In this document: in pieces, positions 47,290-56,620 of the stretch
How the letters are laid out: the number at the start of each line of letters is the position of its first letter
Numbering within the stretch: position 1 is the stretch's first letter
Assembly: GCF_900089075.1 (NCBI RefSeq)
Contig: NZ_LT593746.1
Coordinates: 556,920-620,919, forward strand
Source: Vaginella massiliensis
GTDB taxonomy: Bacteria > Bacteroidota > Bacteroidia > Flavobacteriales > Weeksellaceae
DNA: 64,000 nucleotides
Reading direction: 5' to 3'
Program-made: the position numbers and the translations under genes
The notes under the pieces: model-generated
Database searches by the model: none
The model's input: only the letters and a program-made list of their open reading frames with translations
What the model was told of the DNA's origin: nothing

Positions 47290-48996
47290 TTATGGAATAA
47301 ATCGTATATCTTTGATGTTCAATTGCCAAGTTGCCATGCCTTGCCAAAAATTTTCTTCTAGCGTATAGACCATGTCGAATTTGCAGCCGGCATCTATTTT
47401 TTCGAAGTGTTTCCCGAGTTTGAATCCGATTGCCGAAAATGTCATCCGATCGTTTTCTTGGTGAATTTTGCATCGTAAATGTTCGCCATCTTTGCCCATC
47501 AATCGAATATCTGAAGCAAAAACATTTCGAGTAAGGAAAGTCGGATTCATATTCTCTGGTCCAAAAGGCCCCATTTGGCGAAGAATTTTCAAAAAAGAAG
47601 AATTGATTTCTTTCAGTTTCACTTCTTTATCGATTTCAATGGTCGGAATTCGTTGTGATTCTTTGATCGTTTTTTTTACCGTTTCTTCAAAACTTTCGAT
47701 AAACGCGTCGAAATTTTCCTCCTTCAACGTCAATCCAGCTGCTGCCATGTGGCCTCCAAATTTCTCGAGAAATTGCGAGTTGAGGTTGATTGCTTGGTAA
47801 ACGTCAAAGCCTTTTACAGACCTTGCCGAAGCGACCAATTCGCCATCATTGCCCTTGGTAAAAACCAAAGTTGGTTTGTAATAAATATCAACTAATCTAG
47901 AGGCTACAATCCCGATTACGCCTTTGTGCCATTCAGAATGGTAAACAATTGTAGTGTAGCGTTGTTGTTGGTCTATTTTAGAAAGTTGGTTGAGTGCAGA
48001 AACGGTGATATCAGAATCCAATTCTCGACGTTCGTTGTTGAGTTTGGTGATTTGATTGAGGTATTTTACCGCCTCGTGTTCGTCCTCGCTCAACATGAGC
48101 CGAACCGCATTGGAAGCGTGTTGAATTCTACCAGCCGCATTGATTTTTGGTGCGATGCTAAAAACTAAATTCGACACGTTGAGATTTCCTTTGATGTTGT
48201 CTGGAATCATTTTCTGGAAACCTGGTCTGGGCGAAGTGTTGATTCGGTTCAGTCCAAAATGACACAAAATTCTATTTTCACCTGTAATCGGCACGATATC
48301 GGCGGCAATGCTCACAGCCAAAAGATCGAGCATTGGCTCTAAGGTTGCAAACGGAATGTTGTTGCTCGTTGCAAAGGCTTGCATCAATTTGAATCCGACT
48401 CCACAACCAGAGAGCTCTTTGTATGGGTATTGACAATCTTCTCTTTTTGGGTCTAAAACCGCAATTGCTTCGGGTATTTCTGCACCAGGAAGGTGGTGAT
48501 CGCAAATGATGTAATCGATATTTTTTTTCTGGGCATATTCTATTTTATCCAATGCTTTTATACCACAATCCAACGCTATTATAAGCGAAATGTCGTTGTC
48601 GTGAGCAAAATCTATGCTTTGGAAAGAAATGCCGTAACCTTCTTCGTAGCGGTCTGGAATATAAAAACTTATGTTCTGATAGTGTTGAATAAGAAATTGA
48701 AAAACTAAGGTAACAGCAGTGGTACCGTCTACATCGTAATCGCCGTAAATTAGAATTTTTTCTTCTTTCGCTATAGCCCGATTGATTCTTTCGACAGCCT
48801 GATCCATATCTTTCATCAGAAAAGGATCGTGCAACTCATCTAATGACGGTCTGAAAAAAGCTTTTGCCTGATCGAACGTTTGGATCCCTCGTTGCAACAA
48901 CACCACAGCCAAAGCCTCGGGAACATTTATTTGCTCCTGCAGGCGTTCAATATCTTCTTGGGCGGGTTGTGCTTCAATTATCCAACGATTGTTCAT
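47290..48996 (-). CDS. recJ: Single-stranded-DNA-specific exonuclease RecJ
   Basis: The 568-residue protein has the DHH phosphoesterase motifs DYDVDGTTAV, LDCGIKA and CDHHLPG, and the DHHA1 motif GGHMAAAGLTL, followed by a C-terminal OB-like domain. RecJ is the 5'-3' single-strand exonuclease of recombination and mismatch repair. It stands alone on the minus strand, with 111 bp before rsmI's end and 65 bp after hemD's terminator. The 111-bp gap at 47179-47289 contains only a weak A+T-rich inverted repeat. Confidence 0.95.
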   Translation of the reverse strand: MNNRWIIEAQPAQEDIERLQEQINVPEALAVVLLQRGIQTFDQAKAFFRPSLDELHDPFLMKDMDQAVERINRAIAKEEKILIYGDYDVDGTTAVTLVFQFLIQHYQNISFYIPDRYEEGYGISFQSIDFAHDNDISLIIALDCGIKALDKIEYAQKKNIDYIICDHHLPGAEIPEAIAVLDPKREDCQYPYKELSGCGVGFKLMQAFATSNNIPFATLEPMLDLLAVSIAADIVPITGENRILCHFGLNRINTSPRPGFQKMIPDNIKGNLNVSNLVFSIAPKINAAGRIQHASNAVRLMLSEDEHEAVKYLNQITKLNNERRELDSDITVSALNQLSKIDQQQRYTTIVYHSEWHKGVIGIVASRLVDIYYKPTLVFTKGNDGELVASARSVKGFDVYQAINLNSQFLEKFGGHMAAAGLTLKEENFDAFIESFEETVKKTIKESQRIPTIEIDKEVKLKEINSSFLKILRQMGPFGPENMNPTFLTRNVFASDIRLMGKDGEHLRCKIHQENDRMTFSAIGFKLGKHFEKIDAGCKFDMVYTLEENFWQGMATWQLNIKDIRFIP

Positions 48997-49050
48997 GGCG
49001 GTAATATAAATTTATAAGTAGGTAAAGATAAGAAACTGTATAGTACAAAA

Positions 49051-49073
49051 AAAGGGAAATTTTATTTCCCTTT
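49051..49073 (-). terminator. Rho-independent terminator overlapping the hemD stop
   Basis: A perfect 10-bp stem (AAAGGGAAAT with ATTTCCCTTT) has a 3-base loop. Read on minus it ends in TTTTTTTG. The hemD stop codon (49062-49064) is within the hairpin. Confidence 0.75.
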
Positions 49074-49811
49074 GTTTACTTGCTTCACATATTTATCGAG
49101 TGCCATGGTCATCGATGGTGTTTCTTTGGTTGGCACTTCAATGTCGATCCTCAGACCGCATTCTTTTGCCATGTCTACCGTCGATTTTCCAAAGGCAGCA
49201 ATGCGCGTGCTATCTTGTTTGAAATTTGGAAAATTTTCGAACAACGATTTTATTCCAGACGGTGTAAAGAAAACCAATATGTCGTATTTCACATCTTCCA
49301 AATCAGACAAATCGCTCGAAACTGTACGGAAAAGGATTGCTTTTTGCCAATCTAATTTCAGCGTGTTCAAGGTATTCGGAATGTCATCTTTCATCACATC
49401 CGAACATGGCAATAGAAAATGTTCTTCTTTATGTTTTTTGAATAACGGAATCAAATCTTTGAAAACTTTTTCTCCGATGTAAATCTTCCGTTTGCGGTAG
49501 ACGATATATTTTTGTAAATAAAACGCAATGGCTTCCGATTCGCAGAAATATTTCATCGAGTCGGGAACAGTATAACGCAATTCTTCTGCTAATCTGAAGA
49601 AGTGGTCGATGGCATTACGACTTGTGAAAATTACTGCCGTGATTCTCGAAAAGTCGATTTTCTGTTGTCTTACATCCTTGGCATCTACCCCTTTCACCTG
49701 AATAAAAGGCCTAAAATCGATTTTGATTTTGTTGCTCTTCTCGATTTCATAGTAAGGAGAAGACTCGCTCTGAGGCTTTGGTTGTGAAACTAATATAGAT
49801 TTAACTCTCAT
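49062..49811 (-). CDS. hemD: Uroporphyrinogen-III synthase
   Basis: The 249-residue protein has the weakly conserved HemD pattern: N-terminal LVSQPKPQ...YYEIEK, AVIFTSRNAIDHFF in the first domain, then FFTPSGIKSLFENFP and RIAAFGKSTVDMAKECGLRIDIEVPTKETPSM in the second. It would cyclise hydroxymethylbilane in haem biosynthesis. The protein is short on sharp motifs, but the bilobed layout and its neighbour DUF4271, a usual partner in Flavobacteriia, support it. It starts 9 bp after DUF4271. Confidence 0.88.
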   Translation of the reverse strand: MRVKSILVSQPKPQSESSPYYEIEKSNKIKIDFRPFIQVKGVDAKDVRQQKIDFSRITAVIFTSRNAIDHFFRLAEELRYTVPDSMKYFCESEAIAFYLQKYIVYRKRKIYIGEKVFKDLIPLFKKHKEEHFLLPCSDVMKDDIPNTLNTLKLDWQKAILFRTVSSDLSDLEDVKYDILVFFTPSGIKSLFENFPNFKQDSTRIAAFGKSTVDMAKECGLRIDIEVPTKETPSMTMALDKYVKQVNKGK

Positions 49812-49820
49812 TATAGAATT

Positions 49821-50480
49821 TTAGATTACTTTACCCATCAGTAATAATTTGATTAAAACCATAATCGGTAAAATTTCCAGTGTGCAAAGGTACAAAATAT
49901 TATGATACCAATTTTCGTAAAAATTGCCCGCTGTTGAAAAATATCGATTATACAGCTCCCATAAGCGATTAGCAATTAATATAATAGCAGATGCAATGAT
50001 GATGTAACCTTTGTTGATCGGACTGTAAAAGAATAAAAAACAGATGATAAGTAAGGCTAAAACATTTCTTGCATTGATATAACTCGAGTTCCCAAAGAAA
50101 TTATTAAATTCTTCTTCTGCATAAAAGGCTTTGTTATACGCAATTTCCATTGCGGTTTTTACCAACATGATCACGGCAATTAGACCAAAAACCAACCAAA
50201 ATTTTGCAAACGGTCGACTGACTTGGAATAGGTTGACATCAAAAAAATGGACCACCATCAAAGTTGACAGTACTAAGGTAAGTAAATAGACCAGAAAACC
50301 GAACACAACATTCTCGTCTTGCAGGCTCAAGTATTCTATGCGATTGGTAAGCGCCTTGAACTTTGATGCAAATAACAGTTTGCCCACGCAGATCATCGCA
50401 ATACATCCCATGAGTGTATACAGCACCCAATCGGGCGTAGGGGCAAAACGGGCAATTGGGGTAAGCTCTAGTAATATCAT
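49821..50480 (-). CDS. DUF4271 family membrane protein
   Basis: The ATG at 50480 gives 219 residues; a TTG at 50492 would add four. Six hydrophobic helices and the IARFAPTPDWVLYTLMG start fit the DUF4271 family. It is nearly always next to hemD in Flavobacteriia, by my recollection, but has no assigned function. The two genes are 9 bp apart and should share a transcript. Confidence 0.82.
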   Translation of the reverse strand: MILLELTPIARFAPTPDWVLYTLMGCIAMICVGKLLFASKFKALTNRIEYLSLQDENVVFGFLVYLLTLVLSTLMVVHFFDVNLFQVSRPFAKFWLVFGLIAVIMLVKTAMEIAYNKAFYAEEEFNNFFGNSSYINARNVLALLIICFLFFYSPINKGYIIIASAIILIANRLWELYNRYFSTAGNFYENWYHNILYLCTLEILPIMVLIKLLLMGKVI

Positions 50481-50519
50481 AATCTTTTGCAAAAATAAAA
50501 AAAGAAGTCAAGTAATGCG

Positions 50520-50527
50520 TATCTTTG
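50520..50527 (+). promoter_or_regulatory. -7 box (TATCTTTG) upstream of the GT2 gene
   Basis: This full TAnnTTTG match lies 21 bases before the ATG at 50549. No -33 TTG sits at normal spacing. Confidence 0.4.
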
Positions 50528-50548
50528 ACTCTTCAAATTTTATAGCCA

Positions 50549-51271
50549 ATGTCTAAAAGTTTGGTGATTATACCAACCTACAACGAAAAAGAAAATATTG
50601 AAGCGATTGTACGTGCTGTGATAGCACTCGATGAACGTTTCGATATCTTGGTTGTAGACGACAATTCTCCAGACAAAACGGCCGAAATCGTAAAACAATT
50701 ACAATACGCCTTTTCAGACCAACTATTTCTATCCGTTAGAAATACAAAAGATGGTTTGGGTAGAGCGTATGTACACGGATTCAAATGGGGACTAGCTCAC
50801 CATTACGACTATATTTTCGAGATGGATGCCGATTTCTCCCATAATCCAAACGATTTGCCAAAACTGAAGGCCGCTTTGGATCATGGTGCAAGTGTGGCGA
50901 TAGGTTCGCGGTACCTTACAGGAGTAAACGTAGTCAATTGGCCCATGAATCGCGTTTTGATGTCTTATTTTGCTTCGATATATGTGAAAATCATCACCGG
51001 TTTACCGATCCACGACAGCACCGCTGGGTTTGTAGGCTACAAGGCTCAGGTCTTAGAGACGCTCGATTTAGACAAAATCCGTTTCAGGGGATATGGTTTT
51101 CAAATCGAAATGAAATATAAATCTTGGGTAAAAAAATTCAAGTTGCAAGAAGTGCCCATCATCTTTACCAATCGCGTTTTGGGCGAATCTAAAATCAGTG
51201 CCAACATTATGGGCGAAGCGGTTTTTGGTGTCATCGCATTGCGAATAAGCAAAATATTAGGAAAACTATGA
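50549..51271 (+). CDS. Polyprenol monophosphomannose synthase-like glycosyltransferase (GT2)
   Basis: The 240-residue enzyme has the GT2 fold with VIIPTYNEKENIEAIV, VVDDNSPDKTAEI, the metal-binding DAD in FEMDADFSHNPND, and GSRYLTGVNVVNWP. The RFRGYGFQIEMKYK segment is typical of dolichol/undecaprenyl-phosphate mannosyl- or glucosyltransferases. There is no C-terminal membrane domain. It would make polyprenyl-phosphate-linked sugar for protein or glycan glycosylation. The gene overlaps the downstream DUF4296 lipoprotein gene by 4 bp. Confidence 0.9.
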   Translation: MSKSLVIIPTYNEKENIEAIVRAVIALDERFDILVVDDNSPDKTAEIVKQLQYAFSDQLFLSVRNTKDGLGRAYVHGFKWGLAHHYDYIFEMDADFSHNPNDLPKLKAALDHGASVAIGSRYLTGVNVVNWPMNRVLMSYFASIYVKIITGLPIHDSTAGFVGYKAQVLETLDLDKIRFRGYGFQIEMKYKSWVKKFKLQEVPIIFTNRVLGESKISANIMGEAVFGVIALRISKILGKL

Positions 51272-51669
51272 GGACTTTCTATTTATTTCTCGGGTTGATA
51301 TTGTGTTGGAGTTGTGAGAAAGCCAATCTCCCAAAACCAGAAAATGCTATAAGCAAAAGTAAAATGGTTGAATTGTTGGCCGATTTGTATCTGCAACAAA
51401 GTCTGACACAAAACGAAGTCGCCAACCAATCGATAGAGGAATATGCAAAAAGTGCTTGGTCGGTTTTACAAAAACACGAAGTAAGCTACGAACAATTCGA
51501 ATCGAGTTATAAATATTATTGTTCAGACCCAGCGATCATGAATGATTTACTGAGCGATGCAAAAGATAAATTGGTGAGCATGCTTTCGCCCGAAGCTCAG
51601 AAACTGCGAGACGAAAAAATCAAAGAACAAAAAGCGCAAGAAGAAGCCATGAAAAAAAATATGCAATAG
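51268..51669 (+). CDS. DUF4296 family lipoprotein
   Basis: The 133-residue precursor has a lipobox ending in Cys16 (ILCWSC). The mature protein is helical, with the DUF4296 pattern MVELLADLYLQQSL...SWSVLQKHEVSYEQFESSYKYY and a Lys/Glu-rich C-terminal coil. It is an envelope protein of unknown function in Bacteroidota. It is translationally coupled to the GT2 gene by the ATGA overlap, and a terminator follows immediately. Confidence 0.85.
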   Translation: MRTFYLFLGLILCWSCEKANLPKPENAISKSKMVELLADLYLQQSLTQNEVANQSIEEYAKSAWSVLQKHEVSYEQFESSYKYYCSDPAIMNDLLSDAKDKLVSMLSPEAQKLRDEKIKEQKAQEEAMKKNMQ

Positions 51670-51672
51670 AAG

Positions 51673-51705
51673 CCGTCTCGTTTATAAAATCGGGACGGTT
51701 TTTTT
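51673..51705 (+). terminator. Rho-independent terminator after the DUF4296 gene
   Basis: The stem CCGTCTCG/CGGGACGG (one G-T pair) with a 10-base loop is followed by TTTTTTTA. It marks the left border of the region in which the insertion sequence lies. Confidence 0.85.
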
Positions 51706-51752
51706 ATGATTAAAAAATTGAGGTCAAAAACCAACTCAATTTAATAATTTAG

Positions 51753-51794
51753 AAAAAGATGAGTTATTATTCTTGTTTACGCACTCATCTTTTT
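51753..51794 (-). terminator. Hairpin at the 3' end of the transposase gene
   Basis: A perfect 11-bp stem (AAAAAGATGAG with CTCATCTTTTT) with a 20-base loop includes the transposase stop codon. It has a T-run on the minus-strand 3' side, so it probably ends the transposase transcript. Confidence 0.55.
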
Positions 51795-53306
51795 CAGATT
51801 ATGAGCTAAAGCATGCAATCCGAACTCTAATTCCACTTTTTCAATTCCTTTTAGGGTAAATCTTTTGAAGTTTCGGTTGTGTTTGAGTTGGGCAAATGTA
51901 GGTTCGACATCAGCAGTTCTTTGTTTTCTTCTTATTTCTCCGATATCGGATGTGAGAAGTTCTCTTGCTTTTTGTTTGTGGTATTCTAATTTATGGTTCC
52001 TTTCTACTGTCCTGTTGTTTTTCCCCTTGAAGCACTGGCTTCTGAGCGGACATCCATTGCAGTTTTTAGCGCTATAACAACTATAGGTTTGCTTATATCC
52101 TGACTTTGTTTGGACTTTTCGCTCACCGCGCTTTTCCATACGTTGTCCCATCGGGCATACATAAAAATCTTGCGCTTCATTATAATAGAGTGAGTCTCGT
52201 TCAAAGGGTTTGGGATTTTTTCTTTTCTTTGATTTACCTTGTTCTTGGTCAAAGGTGTTGAACTTTACAAAGGCTTTGATTGCTTTGTCCTCCAAAAGTT
52301 CGTAATTTTCTTCACTTCCGTATCCTGCATCTGCGGTGAGTTCTTCGGGAAGCTCATTGTAGAGTTTTTTATGGTTTTCTAAATGAGGTTTTAAAGTATG
52401 AATGTCGTTGGTGTCTTGATGTAAGGTATAGTTGACGATGATTTGGTTTTCGGTGCTGATTTGTGCATTGTAGCCGGGTTTTAATTGTCCGTTCTGCATG
52501 TGGTCGTCCTTCATGCGCATAAAGGTCGCATCGGGATCGGTTTTGCTGTAGGAGTTGCGTTCTTGTAGTAACTTTTCTTGTTCTTGGTATTTCTTTAAGT
52601 TTGGCGCAAAATTCTTTTGGATGTAACGGGATTTGGCTTTTTTCTTTGGATCGTCAGACTTTTCTTTTAGGATTCGGTTGATTTTATCTGCGGCTTGTTG
52701 GACTTTTTCAGGATCAAGTTTTTTGAACTCCGGTGGCTCGGGATCTTGGTCTTCTTCATCAGCAACGCACTGCGCGTATTGCCACATATCCTCTAATTGT
52801 TTGATCATTTTCTCCCGATTGGTCTTGATGGAATTTCCCCAGACAAAGGTGTATCTTCCAGCTACCGATTCTATTTTGGTGCCGTCTGTATAAACTCGTT
52901 TGAGACTCACTAATTTTTCTTCTGCCAAAAGCAATACCACTTGTTTGAAGATGTCTTTGAATACGGCTTTTAACTTATTGCTTCGAAATCGGGCTATCGT
53001 ATTATGGTCGATGCTTTCTCTACCAGAAAGCCACATAAAGTTTATGTTCTCATTGAGGGCTTTTTCGATCTTTCTACTGGAATAAATATTGTCCATATAA
53101 GCGTAAACCATCACTTTGAGCATCATTTTAGGATGATAACTAGGATGACCTTCCCGACTGTAAGTTTCTAAAAGAGGTTTTAAGTCTATCTTCTCAACTA
53201 CGTTGTTTACGATTCTTACTGGATGATTAGTCGGAATTAATTCTTCTATCGAAGGTGGAAATAACCAGTTTTGGGATTGGTTATATTCTTTAATTCTATA
53301 GTTCAT
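51777..53306 (-). CDS. IS1182 family transposase
   Basis: The ATG at 53306 gives 509 residues beginning MNYRIKEYNQSQNWLFPPS. The N-terminal DUF772 domain (VNNVVEKIDL...SYHPKMMLKVMVYAYMDNIYSSRKIEKAL), a DDE pattern (VYTDGTKIES, LTADAGYGSEEN and a Glu near EPTFAQLKH), and a Cys-rich segment (CYSAKNCNGCPLRSQC) match the family. The frame is full length and intact, so the element may still be active. It reads toward the DUF4296 gene and away from der. Confidence 0.93.
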   Translation of the reverse strand: MNYRIKEYNQSQNWLFPPSIEELIPTNHPVRIVNNVVEKIDLKPLLETYSREGHPSYHPKMMLKVMVYAYMDNIYSSRKIEKALNENINFMWLSGRESIDHNTIARFRSNKLKAVFKDIFKQVVLLLAEEKLVSLKRVYTDGTKIESVAGRYTFVWGNSIKTNREKMIKQLEDMWQYAQCVADEEDQDPEPPEFKKLDPEKVQQAADKINRILKEKSDDPKKKAKSRYIQKNFAPNLKKYQEQEKLLQERNSYSKTDPDATFMRMKDDHMQNGQLKPGYNAQISTENQIIVNYTLHQDTNDIHTLKPHLENHKKLYNELPEELTADAGYGSEENYELLEDKAIKAFVKFNTFDQEQGKSKKRKNPKPFERDSLYYNEAQDFYVCPMGQRMEKRGERKVQTKSGYKQTYSCYSAKNCNGCPLRSQCFKGKNNRTVERNHKLEYHKQKARELLTSDIGEIRRKQRTADVEPTFAQLKHNRNFKRFTLKGIEKVELEFGLHALAHNLKKMSA

Positions 53307-53386
53307 TTCGCTGAAAATTAAGTAGTTAAATATAGTGAATTCTATATTAATCACCTAATAATCAATCCATTATTTATATAAAAAAA

Positions 53387-53406
53387 CCGCCTCAGTTGTG
53401 AGACGG
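53387..53406 (-). terminator. Rho-independent terminator after der
   Basis: On the minus strand CCGTCTCA and TGAGGCGG pair (one G-T) around a 4-base loop, followed by a T-run. It lies 8 bp after the der stop. Confidence 0.8.
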
Positions 53407-53413
53407 CTTCGTT

Positions 53414-54721
53414 TTATTTTTTTCTGAAATAAATCTCAATAGGCACCCCAGAAAAGTCAAACTCTTTTCGCAAATGATTTTCGATAAAGCGCTTATAAGG
53501 CTCTCGAATGTATTGCGGCAGATTTGCAAAGAACGCAAACTGTGGCGTTCTGGTAGGCAATTGCGTTACGTATTTTATTTTGATGTATTTCCCTTTGTAA
53601 GCTGGCGGAGGGGTAATCTCGATCAACGGCAACATCATCTCGTTCAGTTTGCTTGTTTTTATTCGTCGATTACGGTTCTCATTTACCCGCATAAAAGTTT
53701 CGATCGCTTTGTGAATACGTTGTTTTTCTAAAGCAGATATAAAGAGAATTGGCACATCGGTAAAGGGTGCGATTTTGTTTTTTACCATTTGTTCGAAATC
53801 GCGCATGGTGTTGGTTTCTTTTTCGACCAAATCCCATTTGTTGATCAGAATTACCACGCCTTTTCGGTTGCGTTCTGCGAGATACAAAATATTCAAATCT
53901 TGTGACTCAATTCCTCGCACGGCATCGACCACCAATACACAAACATCACATTCTTCGATGGTTCTTACGGCACGCATCACCGAATAAAATTCCAAGTCTT
54001 CAGAAACTTTTCCTTTTTTACGCAAACCAGCCGTGTCTACCAAAACAAATTCATGACCGAATTTGTTGTACAAGGTTTCAATCGAATCGCGGGTTGTCCC
54101 TGCAATGTCGGTTACAATGTTTCGCTCTTCGCCCAACAAGGCATTGATCAACGTAGATTTACCAGCATTGGGTCTACCCACGATGGCAATTCTTGGTAAA
54201 CCTTCGAACGGATCTACATACTCTCGCGTTTCGAAACTGTTGACCACGTCATCCAACAGGTCTCCTGTTCCGCTACCACTCATGGCAGCAATGGTGTACA
54301 ATTTTTCGAAGCCGAGGTTGTAAAACTCGTACGAATCTTCTAAATTTTTGTTGGTATCAACCTTATTTACAACCAAAAATGTAGGCTTTTTGGTGCGTCT
54401 CAAAAGATTGCCAACCTCCTTATCCATATCCGTCAATCCAACTTGATTATCTACCACAAACAAAATTACATTTGCTTCGTCTACAGCTAATTCAACTTGT
54501 TTACGAATTTCTTCTTCAAAGGTATCATCAGACCCTACGACATACCCACCAGTATCGATTACGCTAAATTCAACACCATTCCAATCGGTTTTACCGTAAT
54601 GACGATCTCGCGTTACACCCGAAACATCATCTACAATAGCTTGGCGTTTTTGCACCAAACGATTGAACAGCGTAGATTTACCAACGTTTGGTCTTCCTAC
54701 AATTGCTACTATATTAGACAT
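53414..54721 (-). CDS. der: Ribosome-associated GTPase Der (EngA)
   Basis: The 435-residue protein has two tandem GTPase domains, with P-loops GRPNVGKST (near residue 8) and GRPNAGKST (near residue 180), matching DTGG/DTAG switch motifs, two NKxD motifs (NKVD, NKWD) and the C-terminal KH-like domain. Der is needed for 50S assembly. A TACCTTTG box ends four bases before the ATG (54726-54733, minus strand), so the mRNA is probably leaderless. Confidence 0.97.
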   Translation of the reverse strand: MSNIVAIVGRPNVGKSTLFNRLVQKRQAIVDDVSGVTRDRHYGKTDWNGVEFSVIDTGGYVVGSDDTFEEEIRKQVELAVDEANVILFVVDNQVGLTDMDKEVGNLLRRTKKPTFLVVNKVDTNKNLEDSYEFYNLGFEKLYTIAAMSGSGTGDLLDDVVNSFETREYVDPFEGLPRIAIVGRPNAGKSTLINALLGEERNIVTDIAGTTRDSIETLYNKFGHEFVLVDTAGLRKKGKVSEDLEFYSVMRAVRTIEECDVCVLVVDAVRGIESQDLNILYLAERNRKGVVILINKWDLVEKETNTMRDFEQMVKNKIAPFTDVPILFISALEKQRIHKAIETFMRVNENRNRRIKTSKLNEMMLPLIEITPPPAYKGKYIKIKYVTQLPTRTPQFAFFANLPQYIREPYKRFIENHLRKEFDFSGVPIEIYFRKK

Positions 54722-54725
54722 GCTG

Positions 54726-54733
54726 CAAAGGTA
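54726..54733 (-). promoter_or_regulatory. -7 box (TACCTTTG) of der
   Basis: The box is separated from the start codon by four bases, as for sufE and rsmI. No clear -33 element is visible. Confidence 0.45.
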
Positions 54734-54836
54734 AGTTATTCGATTCTAATATAAAGTATGCGCCGTGTGATTTTACGATTTTTTTATGGATTTTTGTAGG
54801 ATGAATTCCGCTTTGAGGTCTAACTTTTCTAAAGTT

Positions 54837-55505
54837 TTATTGGATTTTTGTTTTATTTTTTTCTAATAAAAAACCTTCGATTTCGGTGGCTTCTACAAAA
54901 TGATTTCCAGGCAAGTTTTTTTGTGCAGCCAAAAGCATGGCTTGTGCCAAACGAAAGGTGGGCAATGGTTGTTGACTTTTCAATAAGCCTAATCGGTTGA
55001 GGAATTGCAAAACTTTTACCGAAAGGTTTTCTAACCTCCGATCAGATTCGGGGCGAATAAGCACCGGCGAGCGAAATATGACACACTGTTCGTAATGCAA
55101 TTTTTGGACCGCTTTTTCCAACTGTCCTTTCATTTTGGTATAAAAGAAAAACGAGTTGGCGTTGGCGTTGCTCGATGAGACCAAGACATATTTTGGCACG
55201 GCATTTTCTCGGGCAATGCGAGCAAAATTGTATTGATAGTCGTAATCTACTTCCCATTGCTTTTTCTTGCTTCCGGCGTCTTTCAGCGTGGTGCCCAAGG
55301 CAGAAAACAAAACATCACCTACGACCAAGTGTCGCCATTGTTCGGGCGTAGCAAAATCTATGCAATGCACGCTAAGTTTTGGATGAGCGACAAAGGTGTT
55401 TTTCCTCACAAAAATAGTTACCGAAGAAAACGCAGCATGCGCCAAAAGTTGTGAAACCAATTCTTTTCCTGTAGCTCCCGAAGCTCCAATGACCAAGGCT
55501 TTCAT
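54837..55505 (-). CDS. NAD(P)-binding Rossmann protein (NmrA/HTATIP2-like)
   Basis: The 222-residue protein has the N-terminal GASGATGKELV dinucleotide motif, followed by SALGTTLKDAGSKKKQWEVDYDYQ and a conserved KYVLVSSSNANANSFFFY-type segment with Ser and a YxxxK pair (YTKMKGQLE). This is the atypical short-chain reductase group related to HTATIP2/YbjT. No catalytic activity can be assigned. It is not visibly in an operon; the 195-bp gap upstream to the AEC gene contains no ORF I trust. Confidence 0.85.
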   Translation of the reverse strand: MKALVIGASGATGKELVSQLLAHAAFSSVTIFVRKNTFVAHPKLSVHCIDFATPEQWRHLVVGDVLFSALGTTLKDAGSKKKQWEVDYDYQYNFARIARENAVPKYVLVSSSNANANSFFFYTKMKGQLEKAVQKLHYEQCVIFRSPVLIRPESDRRLENLSVKVLQFLNRLGLLKSQQPLPTFRLAQAMLLAAQKNLPGNHFVEATEIEGFLLEKNKTKIQ

Positions 55506-55701
55506 TTTTTTTAGGATTAAAAACTTGGTACGGAAGTTACGTGATTATACAATATCGGATGAAATATTTTCTAGTTTTTTCTGACTAAAAATCTAGATGC
55601 GCTATTTTTTTTGATGAATTGTAAGATAAATCATACGTGAGATTGACTTCATATTCCTGATGATCAACGTATCTTTGTTTCCTCATTTTTTTTAATAAAT
55701 T

Positions 55702-56619
55702 ATGTCGAGCATTATCCTTTTGTTTTTATGTTTATTGATTGGTGTGCTGATTAAAAAAATTCCTCAATTTCCATACAACACCCATATTGTTCTCAACCAA
55801 TTTATTCTTTTTATTTCTTTGCCAGCGATGGCGTTGTATTATTTGCCCGAGGTGAAATTGGGTTGGGATTTGCTGTTTCCGGCAGGTGTTGCTTGGATCG
55901 CTTTTGGATTAGCATTCGTTATATTTTACGGTTTAGGAAAAGCTTTCGGATGGTCCAAATCTCTGATTGGTTGTATGATCCTCACCGCTGGCTTAGGAAA
56001 TACTTCTTTTGTCGGAATTCCGGTAATAGAGGCAATGTACGGAGCTGAAGGAATCAAAACACTTATCATTGTCGATTTGCCCGGGACGTTTGTAGTGTTG
56101 AGTACACTGGGCATCATTACCGCTGCGGCTTTTTCTAGGCATTCGAGTAACCTGAAATCCATTTTGTTGCAAGTTTTCAGGTTTCCTGCTTTCCTTGCCT
56201 TTTTGGTCGGAATAAGCATGGCAGCGTTCAATTTGCATTTTTCGGATTCTTTGCAAGACGTATTTGGAAAACTAGCAGCTACAGTTTCGCCCATTGCATT
56301 GGTTTCTGTTGGTTTTCAATTGAATATCAACAAACGAAGTAAACATTGGGGATTTTTGACCTTAGGATTGTTGTATCAACTCGTTTTGTTGCCCATCGTA
56401 ATTTTTGTTCTTTATGTATTGATTTTTAAACAAAGCGGATTACCCATCAAAGTTTCCATTGTCGAAGCGGCTATGGCACCCATGATCACCGCTGCAATTG
56501 TGGCCGGGCAATACGGACTGAAGCCTAAATTGGCCAACATGATGATCGGGATTGGCATACCAATTTCGTTTGTGACGCTTACTATTTGGTACTTTTTCTT
56601 AGAATGGTTTTTTGCTTAA
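55702..56619 (+). CDS. AEC family transporter (auxin efflux carrier-like)
   Basis: The 305-residue protein has ten hydrophobic helices and the AEC pattern: LIGVLIKKIPQFPYNT at the N-terminus, GNTSFVGIPVIEAMYG in the middle and EAAMAPMITAAIVAGQYGL near the C-terminus. Members export or import small carboxylates such as malate. The substrate cannot be fixed. A TATCTTTG box (55680-55687) lies 14 bases before the ATG. A small facing gene ends 1 bp after this one. Confidence 0.9.
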   Translation: MSSIILLFLCLLIGVLIKKIPQFPYNTHIVLNQFILFISLPAMALYYLPEVKLGWDLLFPAGVAWIAFGLAFVIFYGLGKAFGWSKSLIGCMILTAGLGNTSFVGIPVIEAMYGAEGIKTLIIVDLPGTFVVLSTLGIITAAAFSRHSSNLKSILLQVFRFPAFLAFLVGISMAAFNLHFSDSLQDVFGKLAATVSPIALVSVGFQLNINKRSKHWGFLTLGLLYQLVLLPIVIFVLYVLIFKQSGLPIKVSIVEAAMAPMITAAIVAGQYGLKPKLANMMIGIGIPISFVTLTIWYFFLEWFFA

Positions 56620-56620
56620 A

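Larger units (their letters stand above)
51706..53386 (-). mobile_element. IS1182-family insertion sequence (approximate limits)
   Basis: One transposase gene and its flanks fill the space between two host terminators. I could not identify a clear pair of terminal inverted repeats or a target duplication by eye, so the limits given are the neighbouring terminators. Both flanking genes are intact. Confidence 0.6.

Noticed and set aside
51700-51745. Inverted repeat TTGAG...CTCAA as an IS end
   Set aside because: It pairs with itself and not with the other side of the element; no matching copy was found near 53310-53386.
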